Source: Balneolales bacterium (GTDB lineage Bacteria; Bacteroidota; Rhodothermia; Balneolales; Natronogracilivirgulaceae). Taken from it: a DNA stretch of 15,958 nt. Of this stretch, positions 1 through 6,872 are shown piece after piece. Every line of letters starts with the position of its first letter. Position 1 is the stretch's first letter. Made by a program: the position numbers and the translations under genes. Under the pieces are notes generated by a model. That model was not told where the DNA came from. It worked only from the letters and a program-made list of their open reading frames with translations, and made no database searches. The DNA is taken from positions 1-15,958 of the forward strand of contig SKIC01000182.1 of assembly GCA_007116685.1 (NCBI GenBank), given 5' to 3'.

Positions 1-204
1 ACTTAAATTGACATCATTTCGCAGGTTGATTTGTCTCCTGCCCTGATCAGCCACATTAAATCCAAAACCAATATTACCAACCCAGATATTTGAGGTATCA
101 GCGGTACTTTTGAAACGCTCAACATTAAGAACTTGCGAGTGCGCAGAATCGGCGAATAAAAAAATGAATAAACCAATGAGAGGTAAATAGAAGTATTTTT
201 TCAT
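1..204 (-). CDS. Exported protein, N-terminal fragment (DUF481-like?), cut by window edge
   Basis: The ATG is at 204-202 and the frame stays open for 68 codons to the first base of the window, so only the N-terminus is visible. Residues 1-23 form a Sec signal peptide: Lys-Lys after Met, a hydrophobic stretch rich in Leu, Ile and Phe, and an A-H-S/Q cleavage site. The mature start contains a V-L-N-V-E-R stretch, then T-S-N-I-W-V-G-N-I-G-F-G-F. This resembles the first beta strand of DUF481-type outer-membrane beta-barrel proteins of Bacteroidota, but that assignment comes from memory of a short pattern. No clear Shine-Dalgarno site precedes the ATG. The start lies only 14 bases beyond the stop of the upstream ankyrin gene on the same strand, so the two may be co-transcribed. 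Confidence 0.7.
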   Translation of the reverse strand, partial: MKKYFYLPLIGLFIFLFADSAHSQVLNVERFKSTADTSNIWVGNIGFGFNVADQGRRQINLRNDVNLS

Positions 205-218
205 AAATAAATGTTTGC

Positions 219-1070
219 TTAAGAGCTTAAGAGCTCATGAGCAGTAAGATTGTCGTTGTTTTTAAGTTTTTCGTTGGCATTATTGGCTATCAGGAAGTCA
301 AATAATTCTTCGTTTTGTGTTGCTGCAGCATAATGTAATGGAGTATTACGCCATAAGTCTGAGCAATGCACTATTTCTGGTAACAATGTTATCATTTCAG
401 CAATAGTTTCCTTCTTTCCGGTTAAACAGGCATAATGAATGGCTGCTTTTCCGGTGTCGTCCTTTTCTGTAAGATTAGCTCCTGCCTTATACAATGCTGT
501 AACCACTTTAGAATTTCCAGCCATAGAAGCCGCACATAGACTTTTTTGTAGATGTGCTTTGGGATGACTTTTAGATACCGAGAGTAGTTTTTCAACAATG
601 GCTACATGCCCTTCCTCAGCTGCAATCATCAAAGCTGATTTTGATTCTCCATTTTCAAGTGTATAAAAGTCTGTTAACCAACCGGCTCGTTTTTGCAACT
701 CTGAGAATAAATCAACATTACCACCAAAAGCAAGATAATGGATTAGTGAATTACCCTGATTATCAATGGTATGGAAGTCTTTTACAAAAGGAAGTAAAAC
801 CTGAGCAACTGCCGCTTTGTTTTTAATGGCTGCAAGCATGATTGCATTCATACCCTGCTCGTTTTGCCAGGAAACTGAAGCACTATTCTCGCATAACAAG
901 CGAACAATCTCAGGATTATTTTCCATTACAGCCGACCATAAAACGGGTACACCTTCCTCTGTGAGCGAATTAGGATCTTCACCTTTTTCCAGCATAGAAT
1001 CCACAAATACAGTACTGCCGTACCTTATGGCATCCAATAGTGAATTAGGTTTTGAAACGTAAATATCCAT
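219..1070 (-). CDS. Ankyrin-repeat protein
   Basis: This 283-residue protein is almost entirely ankyrin repeats. About eight units can be traced, roughly at residues 8-37, 41-70, 72-101, 105-137, 143-170, 176-205, 208-238 and 241-270. The clearest show the consensus features: T-P-L-H-Y-A-A near 243-249, A-A-I-H-Y-A near 209-214, and S-A-L-M-I-A-A-E-E-G-H near 145-155, each followed by a helix ending in a Leu-Leu or Phe-Leu pair. No signal peptide or membrane segment is seen, so it is predicted to be cytoplasmic. Ankyrin solenoids bind other proteins, but no enzymatic domain is attached and the partner is unknown. The ATG at 1070 opens the first repeat directly. The gene is divergent from the TPR gene and lies 14 bases upstream of the exported-protein gene at the left edge. 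Confidence 0.9.
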   Translation of the reverse strand: MDIYVSKPNSLLDAIRYGSTVFVDSMLEKGEDPNSLTEEGVPVLWSAVMENNPEIVRLLCENSASVSWQNEQGMNAIMLAAIKNKAAVAQVLLPFVKDFHTIDNQGNSLIHYLAFGGNVDLFSELQKRAGWLTDFYTLENGESKSALMIAAEEGHVAIVEKLLSVSKSHPKAHLQKSLCAASMAGNSKVVTALYKAGANLTEKDDTGKAAIHYACLTGKKETIAEMITLLPEIVHCSDLWRNTPLHYAAATQNEELFDFLIANNANEKLKNNDNLTAHELLSS

Positions 1071-1190
1071 AAGCGAATTCTGTTAGCGGAAAGGGCTAAA
1101 AATAACGGGAATAAGTGTGGAATGCGATACAAAATGCTTATTTTCGTTTCTCAAAATTTTAACAGAATCACTTCTTATCGCATTTTATTT
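1071..1190. promoter_or_regulatory. Divergent spacer with two interleaved inverted repeats
   Basis: The 120-bp gap between the divergent ankyrin and TPR genes must hold both promoters. It contains two perfect inverted repeats: TTCTGTTA at 1078-1085 with TAACAGAA at 1160-1167, and AATGCGATA at 1121-1129 with TATCGCATT at 1176-1184. The arms alternate (A, B, A', B'), so both hairpins cannot form simply at once. They could be protein-binding half-sites or chance matches in AT-rich DNA. No convincing -35/-10 pair was found on either strand. Confidence 0.3.
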
Positions 1191-2087
1191 ATGAGTACTG
1201 CTATTGACCATGTTCTGCCAGCCATTCTTGAACAAAGGGCATTGAACAAAAAAGAGACCAAATATTTTAAACAAGTTGCCAAAGCTCTTTCCCGAAAAAA
1301 ACCTGCAGAATGTACTGCTGATGAAGCTTTAGTCCTGGGTTATATGTATGAAAATCAGGGTAACGATGATATGGCAATCGAAGCATACAGTAAATCCATT
1401 GAAGAAAATCCTGAGTTTGAAGCAGCTTATAAATTTCGTGGTGCGGCTTACCTAAGAAACAAGAATTATGCTGAGGGAGAAATCGATCTTAATAAAGCAC
1501 TCGAAATTGATCCGGAATATTCTGATGCAATTCTGGAATTAGCGTCATTAAAGTACGAAGCTGGTTCTTATGAAGAGGCTGAGGAATTGGTAAATAGAGT
1601 TCTTAGCACCGACGAGGAAAATGCCCTGGCAAATGCCCTTTTGGGCTCTATTCTCGACAAACACGAGAAATACGATGAAGCACTGGCTGCATTTGACAAA
1701 GCGGTAAGCATCCAACCCGAAGATGGTCAACTAAAAATGCAACGCGGTATTGTACGATTCTTTGCCGGAGACAAAGAAGGCGCACTCGAAGATATAAAGG
1801 AATGCCGTAAAGTGAGCGGAAGCCATCAGGTGCTTCAATTTAACTTTGGTTTAGTTTATGTAACTATGGAAGGCTACGAAAAAGAAGCCTATCGCAATTT
1901 TGAGAAAGCATTCAAAAAAGAGCCTAACATCTTAAAGAACTATCTCGCAGAAGCACAAGATTTCGAAGCTGATCGTTTGATAGACACTCTTCGTGATGCA
2001 CTCAAACGTATTGAAAACTCCAGCGATGATGCAGGCGCGTTCTATCGTAAGGAATTACTCGAATTACTTAAGAGTAAGCTTCCCTGA
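1191..2087 (+). CDS. Tetratricopeptide-repeat (TPR) protein
   Basis: This is a 298-residue soluble protein of tandem TPR units from about residue 44 to 245. The consensus is clear at A-L-V-L-G-Y-M-Y-E-N-Q-G (46-57) with A-Y-S-K-S-I-E-E-N-P (65-74), then A-Y-K-F-R-G-A-A-Y (79-87) with L-E-I-D-P (104-108), then E-A-L-A-A-F-D-K-A-V (163-172), and further weaker repeats. The acidic C-terminal tail (about 255-298) lacks the pattern. An in-frame ATG exists at 1122, but the 23 extra residues are basic and hydrophobic, unlike a TPR cap. The sequence from 1191 begins M-S-T-A-I-D-H-V-L-P and is preferred, although neither start has a good ribosome site. No signal peptide or transmembrane segment is seen. 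The role is probably scaffolding, and no partner can be named. The gene ends in an intrinsic terminator. Confidence 0.88.
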   Translation: MSTAIDHVLPAILEQRALNKKETKYFKQVAKALSRKKPAECTADEALVLGYMYENQGNDDMAIEAYSKSIEENPEFEAAYKFRGAAYLRNKNYAEGEIDLNKALEIDPEYSDAILELASLKYEAGSYEEAEELVNRVLSTDEENALANALLGSILDKHEKYDEALAAFDKAVSIQPEDGQLKMQRGIVRFFAGDKEGALEDIKECRKVSGSHQVLQFNFGLVYVTMEGYEKEAYRNFEKAFKKEPNILKNYLAEAQDFEADRLIDTLRDALKRIENSSDDAGAFYRKELLELLKSKLP

Positions 2088-2112
2088 TTTTCCATCATAA
2101 TTCTCAATTTCG

Positions 2113-2157
2113 AAAAGCTAAAGTCGCATTCTTCAAAGTCGGCTTTAGCTTTTTTTG
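2113..2157 (+). terminator. Rho-independent terminator after the TPR gene
   Basis: Arms 2113-2126 and 2140-2153 form a 14-bp stem with one G-T wobble around a 13-base loop. The descending arm runs into a T tract (2150-2156). It begins 25 bases after the TPR stop codon and separates that gene from the stress-protein operon. Confidence 0.88.
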
Positions 2158-2254
2158 TTGGATTCAGAAAAAGCAATTGAAACCGCTTTTTTATAGATTT
2201 TTATTAGAATTCCTGACAAAAATCATATTTTTAATAGAGGTATTAGATTATACT

Positions 2255-2287
2255 TGCTATACCTAAACAACCCAACACGTAAAGGAG
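2255..2287 (+). promoter_or_regulatory. Ribosome binding site and candidate extended -10 for the usp operon
   Basis: AAAGGAG at 2281-2287 is a strong Shine-Dalgarno site six bases before the ATG at 2294, notable in a window where most genes lack one. Upstream, TGCTATACC at 2255-2263 resembles an extended -10 element, and TATACT at 2249-2254 is an alternative. No good -35 sits at the usual distance. The ribosome site is firm; the promoter is tentative. Confidence 0.5.
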
Positions 2288-2293
2288 TGAATT

Positions 2294-3142
2294 ATGAAAA
2301 ACCTGCGCATCCTCGTCCCCTCTGACTTTTCTGATATTAGCACAAATGCTTTTGGCCCGGCAGCTAAATTAGCGGAACTCACAGGTGGTAAAATAACCAT
2401 TTTAAATGCCTACAAAACCGGCACCCCTTCTCGCACTACAGATGATGATCCGAAAAGCGAGCGAAATCAAAAGTTGCATGAACTCGCTACAAAAATCATT
2501 GCGCCTGAACTCCTCGACGGGTGCATATCCATGTTAGCGGAGCCTGTGGAAGCCATCACCGAAAGGGCTAAAGATTTTGATATTGTGGTAATGTCTTCCC
2601 ATGGAAGAACCGGATTTTCCCGATTGATGCTTGGCTCAGTTGCTGAGAAAGTGATTCGTTTCTCAGATGTACCAGTTCTGGTAGTAGAAAATGGCCATCC
2701 ATTCTTTCCGATGGAAAAAATCCTATTGACTACAGACTTTAGTGAAAATGCTTACAAAGCATATAGCTATGCAAAAAACCTCTCCGAAGTTACAGGAGCG
2801 GAAATCCACTTGGTTTATGTCCTCAGTTTTGACATGACCGAGCCTGCTACTCAGATTGAAGCGTTCAAAAGAACCAAAGAGAAGCAGATGAAAAAAGATA
2901 TAGCAAAGCACTTCTCCACTATTTCTGATAAGATTAAACCAGAAGTTATGCTAACCAGAAAATCAGTTCATGAAGCATTGACGATGATGCTGGATGAAAC
3001 TAAGTACAATTTAGCAATTATGGCTACTCTTGGCCGAACAGGACTTGAGTACTTACGCATGGGTTCCACTACTGCAAATGTGGTTCGGCATGTTAAAACA
3101 CCGGTATTGGTAGTAAATCCAAATTCCAAAGTATCCTGGTAA
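2294..3142 (+). CDS. Universal stress protein, two tandem USP domains
   Basis: This 282-residue protein carries two UspA-type alpha/beta domains, residues about 1-132 and 139-275. Each starts with a strand plus Asp: I-L-V-P-S-D-F-S at 6-13 and I-L-L-T-T-D-F-S at 143-150. Each ends in the nucleotide-binding loop of the ATP-binding USP class (G-2X-G-9X-G-S/T). In domain 1 it reads S-S-H-G (101-104), nine residues, G-S (114-115). In domain 2 it reads A-T-L-G (244-247), nine residues, G-S (257-258). The first Gly of the motif is replaced by Ser or Ala, while the later glycines are kept. USPs of this class bind ATP or AMP and support survival under starvation, oxygen or oxidative stress; the specific stress here is not visible. 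The protein is cytoplasmic. It is the first gene of a two-gene operon, with a strong ribosome site at 2281-2287. Confidence 0.93.
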   Translation: MKNLRILVPSDFSDISTNAFGPAAKLAELTGGKITILNAYKTGTPSRTTDDDPKSERNQKLHELATKIIAPELLDGCISMLAEPVEAITERAKDFDIVVMSSHGRTGFSRLMLGSVAEKVIRFSDVPVLVVENGHPFFPMEKILLTTDFSENAYKAYSYAKNLSEVTGAEIHLVYVLSFDMTEPATQIEAFKRTKEKQMKKDIAKHFSTISDKIKPEVMLTRKSVHEALTMMLDETKYNLAIMATLGRTGLEYLRMGSTTANVVRHVKTPVLVVNPNSKVSW

Positions 3143-3163
3143 GGAAATGAAAGGGGTATCCTC

Positions 3164-4033
3164 ATGAAAAATCCAAAAATTCTGGTTCCTGTTGATTTTT
3201 CCGAAACCAGCTTAAAAGGTCTGGATGCCGCCAGACTTTTTGCGGAATTGTTTGATGGCTTAGTTGGAACACTCTATGTGAGTGAATCCAAAAATGACGC
3301 ATCCATAAATGAAATTATCTCCGGATTTTCTCAAGCCGGAAATCAGCCTGCAATGGAGCGCTTGCAGAAACATCTTAAAAACGTTTCTATAGAGCATCTT
3401 GGAGAATATTTCTCAGGCAATGCGATGTGCAAATTGGGATACCCTCCTACCGACATCGTGAAAGAGTCAAAAAATTATGATATGATCATAATGACTTCTC
3501 ACGGTCGTTCGGGCTTGTCCCGTTTGCTACTGGGATCTGTGGCTGAAAAAGTCACCCGTGAAAGTTCCATCCCTGTAATGATAATTAAGCGTGATGCTAA
3601 TGCTTTGGATTTGAAGAAAATCATGGTAACCACAGATTTATCATTTTCTTCAACCATTGCATTTCCTTACGCAGAAAGTATTGCAAAGAAAGCCCTGTCG
3701 GACGTAGATATGGTTTATGCCATTAGCTATGAAAATTTCGAATGGCTTTCTGAAATTCAGACATTTATACGTGAGCAAAAAGAAAATCTGGAAGCCTATC
3801 GCGATAAGTATTTTGGCGATATTAAAAATCAGGTTGAAACCAAAACACTGTATTCACATCGATCTGTTCACGGTGAATTGATTCGGCAAATCGAGGATCA
3901 AAAATACGGCTTGGTAATCATGTCAACGTTGGGTAAAACGGGTCTTGATTATCTTCGTCTGGGTAGCACGGCCTATAGCATCCTAAGACAAACCAAGGCC
4001 CCGCTTCTTTTGATTCCATTCCGTAAGGTATAA
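3164..4033 (+). CDS. Universal stress protein, two tandem USP domains (paralogue of the preceding gene)
   Basis: This 289-residue protein has the same architecture as its upstream neighbour: domain 1 at about 1-142 and domain 2 at about 150-286. The strand-Asp starts are I-L-V-P-V-D-F-S (6-13) and I-M-V-T-T-D-L-S (153-160). The nucleotide loops are T-S-H-G (111-114) with G-S (124-125), and S-T-L-G (254-257) with G-S (267-268), so all four domains of the pair look able to bind nucleotide. Domain 2 of each protein has T-L-G-(R/K)-T-G-L-(E/D)-Y-L-R. This shared signature is unlike domain 1, which supports duplication of an already bi-domain gene. The gene lies 21 bp downstream of the first, with AAAGGGG (3150-3156) seven bases before its ATG, so co-transcription is very likely. 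A strong hairpin terminator follows. Confidence 0.93.
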   Translation: MKNPKILVPVDFSETSLKGLDAARLFAELFDGLVGTLYVSESKNDASINEIISGFSQAGNQPAMERLQKHLKNVSIEHLGEYFSGNAMCKLGYPPTDIVKESKNYDMIIMTSHGRSGLSRLLLGSVAEKVTRESSIPVMIIKRDANALDLKKIMVTTDLSFSSTIAFPYAESIAKKALSDVDMVYAISYENFEWLSEIQTFIREQKENLEAYRDKYFGDIKNQVETKTLYSHRSVHGELIRQIEDQKYGLVIMSTLGKTGLDYLRLGSTAYSILRQTKAPLLLIPFRKV

Positions 4034-4052
4034 ACCTACTCGAATGTTGCTG

Positions 4053-4093
4053 AAAAAAGGCAGGTAACCGCGCAGGGTTATCCTGCCTTTTTT
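4053..4093. terminator. Bidirectional intrinsic terminator between the usp operon and the transposase gene
   Basis: An A6-GGCAGG arm (4053-4064) pairs with CCTGCC-T6 (4082-4093). The stem extends inward through TAACC with GGTTA after one bulged T. The flanking A and T tracts let it work on both strands, fitting the convergent genes ending at 4033 and 4109. Confidence 0.88.
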
Positions 4094-4108
4094 GTTTTCT
4101 GAAAATAC

Positions 4109-4762
4109 CTACCCCACTTTGCCAAAACTAATATCTGACAAAACTTCCTGAATTTCAGGTTTCACATAGGTCCATTTCCAGGCGTTGCCTACATTTGCAA
4201 TCCCAAGTTTAACCGGATTTGCAACAACATAACGTATCACCTTCAACAAAGTCTGATCTTCATAAATGGGATGCTCATAATTCAATGAATCCCAAAATGC
4301 CCCACTTGTTTTGAGATACTCGTTGATTTTTCTGGCTGATTGAGATTTAACTCTGCGTGTTACATCTGACCATGGATTACCATCACCAAAATCCTGAAGA
4401 ATTTCACACACTATATGAACATGATTCGGCAAAATAGAAAATGCCATCACGTCCATACTTTTGCGATGTTCTTCCATAATTACTTGCCGCAATAACCGCG
4501 CAACGGGATATTGCTGTAAAATCATTGAACTGCCATTGGTTTGCTCAAGCATATATTCATAAGTCTTAAACAATTTTCGGCGGACTTTTAATTGGAATTC
4601 ATTCGTTCGTGCGGCATCATCGTATGAAATATCCAGTAAACTCTTAAGATGAGTAATAGACTTTCGATCTTCACCTTTGATTGCACCTTTCAAGTGAAAG
4701 GTCATAAAAAAGTAGGCTCCTTCCAGCCTGTAGCTTCTGCCTCGCATCATATTTTTATACAT
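4109..4762 (-). CDS. REP-associated / IS200-like (Y1) transposase homologue, solitary
   Basis: This 217-residue protein belongs to the Y1/HUH transposase fold in its REP-associated (RAYT) form. The HUH metal-binding motif is seen as L-P-N-H-V-H-I-V at 111-118 (His114, His116). The N-terminal strand Y-F-F-M-T-F-H (17-23) and the C-terminal I-R-Y-V-V-A-N-P-V-K (176-185) are also typical. The catalytic Tyr of the family usually lies in the helix after the HUH strand. There this protein reads V-K-S-Q-S-A-R-K-I-N-E-Y, so the nucleophile is either Tyr149 or absent; the position where many homologues have Y-T holds Q-S. No second ORF, IS ends or target duplication were found, so it looks like a single-copy or domesticated gene rather than an intact IS. 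It is flanked by the strong hairpin at 4053-4093 and two small inverted repeats at 4833-4886. Family members cut single-stranded DNA at REP hairpins. Confidence 0.85.
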   Translation of the reverse strand: MYKNMMRGRSYRLEGAYFFMTFHLKGAIKGEDRKSITHLKSLLDISYDDAARTNEFQLKVRRKLFKTYEYMLEQTNGSSMILQQYPVARLLRQVIMEEHRKSMDVMAFSILPNHVHIVCEILQDFGDGNPWSDVTRRVKSQSARKINEYLKTSGAFWDSLNYEHPIYEDQTLLKVIRYVVANPVKLGIANVGNAWKWTYVKPEIQEVLSDISFGKVG

Positions 4763-4832
4763 AAGAATCGGATTTAATTATTGTTTGATAAGTAGATGCA
4801 CGTAAACAGAAATACTTACAGAGCTTTTTTTG

Positions 4833-4849
4833 AAGACTTGTATAGTCTT
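4833..4849. repeat. Small perfect inverted repeat upstream of the transposase gene
   Basis: AAGACT (4833-4838) and AGTCTT (4844-4849) are separated by five bases, and a T-rich stretch follows. It lies in the 166-bp divergent spacer between the transposase and phosphatase genes. It could be a regulatory site, a REP-like hairpin or chance. Confidence 0.4.
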
Positions 4850-4862
4850 GATTTTTGTCTAT

Positions 4863-4886
4863 TTTGCGCTCACGTTTTAGCGCAAA
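4863..4886. repeat. Perfect 8-bp inverted repeat upstream of the phosphatase gene
   Basis: TTTGCGCT (4863-4870) and AGCGCAAA (4879-4886) flank an eight-base loop, 43 bases before the phosphatase ATG. It is GC-rich against an AT-rich spacer, which makes it stand out. It has no T tract on either strand, so it is not a terminator. An operator, an mRNA leader hairpin or a REP-like element are possible. A weak TTGTAT/TATTTT promoter-like pair (4838-4843, 4860-4865, 16-bp spacing) would place transcription start close to it. Confidence 0.45.
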
Positions 4887-4928
4887 TCTAATCCTTCTGA
4901 TGCGTGATGAATTAACGTTAGATGTGAT

Positions 4929-6854
4929 ATGGCAAGAACTTATTTTTTGATTTGTTTGGTCTTCTTTATTGGAGTTGTCAGTGGGATGGCATCTCCCATT
5001 TCTTTGTCTTCGTTTGATGAGGGCTCAATTATACTTGAGGACAATATTCGTATCTATTGGGGAGACCCAACAGATGCACACCTTCAGGATTTTGATGATT
5101 CTGAATGGGAAAAAGTCACAAATACCTGGGTTGCGCTTGAGGATGTAGAGAAAAGTGGCAGTAATATTCGCTGGGTGAGATTTCATTTCCAAACGGATGA
5201 GAGCCTTGAAAATATCCCTATGTCATTAGTCCATACTAGTTTTGCACATCACCGAATTTGGTATAACGGTAGATTAATTATTTCATCAAGTAAAGATGAC
5301 AAAAGCTCTTTGGTTCAAAAAGCTAAGGATACCAATAACTGGAATGTCTTTGTATTGGACAATACTCAAGATCACGTAATTGCTGTCCGTTTAGAGCACG
5401 AGAATATTGAGTCTAAAGTACGCAAAAATATATGGTCAGGTATTTCACTCTCTCTAAACCGAGTCGAATCCACAAAAAATAGTTTTCTCCAGAGATATAA
5501 ATTCGCATCAGGTTTTATGGGGTTTGTAATTGGGATGGCTCTTGTGTTTTCAATTATGCACTTTTTGTTTTATCTCTTTAATCCCAAGGTCGGGTATAAT
5601 CTTTGGTTTTCACTGGTCTGTTTGTCTTATGGAATTTTGACTTGGGGGCAATTTCAATGGGCCTTTTATGAAAACATCGAAACTATGCTGTTTATTCAAA
5701 AAATTGTACAGGCAGGCATGGTTTTCACCTTCATTTTTCTGGCACTTTTCCTTAGATCTGCTATGCGCCTGCCCTACCCCAGATACTTTTTCGTTTTGAT
5801 TGCCAGTGTTGCTGTAATCGCATTTTTGAATTTTGGGAATGTGGTTCCAGATTATTTTTTCCTGGTTGGTTTCGTGATGATGTCCACTGAAATTTTTTGG
5901 ATTAATTATCAAGGTATTCGCCTAAAGCGTAAAGGCGCACTCTTCATTGCCGGGGGTATAGCTACTTTTATACTTTCTGTGGCATTGGTCGTGATTCTTG
6001 AAATAGCAGGTTTTAATCTATCTCGAATGGATGGCTTTTCATTGGGAAATGCTCCTTATTTCGGTTTCATTATCGCTATGGTTGGGATGTCTCTGTATCA
6101 ATCAAGACACCTGGCTGAATTAGGTTTGGAGAATGAACGTAAATCTGTGGAACTGGAAAAAGCCCGGGAACTTCAGCTCTCTCTGCTTCCGAAAAACCTT
6201 CCTGATAAAAAAGAATATAAAATCTCAGCTGCAATGTTCACCGCTTCTGAAGTTGGTGGAGATTATTATGATTTCATAGTTAACGATGATAAAATGATTT
6301 GGGCTCTGGGAGATGCCACCGGACACGGAACAGAAGCAGGAATTGTAGCAGCCATGACCAAAACCTTGTTTTTATCTTTGGCACCCAAAATGGGCGTGGA
6401 GGATTGTTTGAGAGAGATGTCTTCCGGTATAAAAAATACAGGCGTACGCCAGAAATATATGTGTCTCGGCATTCTGAAATTGAAAGGAAGCAAAGTTTCC
6501 TGGTGCGCCGCAGGTATTCCTCCCGCTTTGATTATCAGAAATAAAGACAGAAGTATTAAGGTACTGGAATCCAAGGGAATGCCTTTGGGTTCTGTTCCAA
6601 ACTTTCCTTACAAAACTGTGACAGAAACTCTTGAAAAGGATGATGTCGTAATACTTCTGTCTGATGGCTTAGCGGAGCAGATGAATAAACACCGCATTGA
6701 ATTCGGCGACGATTTACTGCACACCATATTACGAGATTTAGCATGTCTGGAGCCTGAAAAAATAATCTCAGAATTAAAACTAAAAGTAGATTCCTGGCGA
6801 GGCGATTTACCTCAACAAGATGACATTACCATCGTTTGTTTCAAGAAAACTTAG
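4929..6854 (+). CDS. Membrane 7TM-DISM receptor with cytoplasmic SpoIIE/PP2C-type phosphatase domain
   Basis: This 641-residue protein has four parts. Residues 1-21 are a signal peptide (cleavage near G-M-A/S). Residues about 25-180 form a periplasmic beta-rich domain like the 7TMR-DISM extracellular type, with D-D-S-E-W near 56-60 and W-V-R-F-H-F near 82-87. Seven hydrophobic segments follow at about 193-217, 224-243, 254-276, 287-302, 307-327, 337-361 and 374-390. A charged helix (about 394-422) ends in K-A-R-E-L-Q-L-S-L-L-P, the usual linker to SpoIIE domains. The phosphatase domain (about 430-640) keeps the metal-binding motifs: E-V-G-G-D-Y-Y-D (441-448), G-D-A-T-G-H-G (461-467), L-S-D-G (577-580) and Q-D-D (630-632). 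Such proteins dephosphorylate Ser/Thr on anti-sigma-factor antagonists, turning an outside signal into a transcription response. No antagonist, anti-sigma or sigma gene is present here. The start is supported by the signal peptide although no Shine-Dalgarno site is seen. Confidence 0.9.
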   Translation: MARTYFLICLVFFIGVVSGMASPISLSSFDEGSIILEDNIRIYWGDPTDAHLQDFDDSEWEKVTNTWVALEDVEKSGSNIRWVRFHFQTDESLENIPMSLVHTSFAHHRIWYNGRLIISSSKDDKSSLVQKAKDTNNWNVFVLDNTQDHVIAVRLEHENIESKVRKNIWSGISLSLNRVESTKNSFLQRYKFASGFMGFVIGMALVFSIMHFLFYLFNPKVGYNLWFSLVCLSYGILTWGQFQWAFYENIETMLFIQKIVQAGMVFTFIFLALFLRSAMRLPYPRYFFVLIASVAVIAFLNFGNVVPDYFFLVGFVMMSTEIFWINYQGIRLKRKGALFIAGGIATFILSVALVVILEIAGFNLSRMDGFSLGNAPYFGFIIAMVGMSLYQSRHLAELGLENERKSVELEKARELQLSLLPKNLPDKKEYKISAAMFTASEVGGDYYDFIVNDDKMIWALGDATGHGTEAGIVAAMTKTLFLSLAPKMGVEDCLREMSSGIKNTGVRQKYMCLGILKLKGSKVSWCAAGIPPALIIRNKDRSIKVLESKGMPLGSVPNFPYKTVTETLEKDDVVILLSDGLAEQMNKHRIEFGDDLLHTILRDLACLEPEKIISELKLKVDSWRGDLPQQDDITIVCFKKT

Positions 6855-6872
6855 TTTCGACTGATATTAACG

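Noticed and set aside
1122..1190. Upstream in-frame start for the TPR gene
   Set aside because: The 23 added residues do not fit a TPR cap and overlap the inverted repeats of the spacer; the ATG at 1191 is preferred.
4109..4762. Intact insertion sequence around the transposase
   Set aside because: No terminal repeats, accessory ORF or target duplication could be seen; only the gene is supported.
4863..4886. The TTTGCGCT hairpin as an intrinsic terminator
   Set aside because: No T tract follows on either strand and no gene ends nearby in the right orientation.
5610..5912. 100-codon minus-strand frame inside the phosphatase gene
   Set aside because: It is antisense to well-defined membrane segments, with no ribosome site and no domain.
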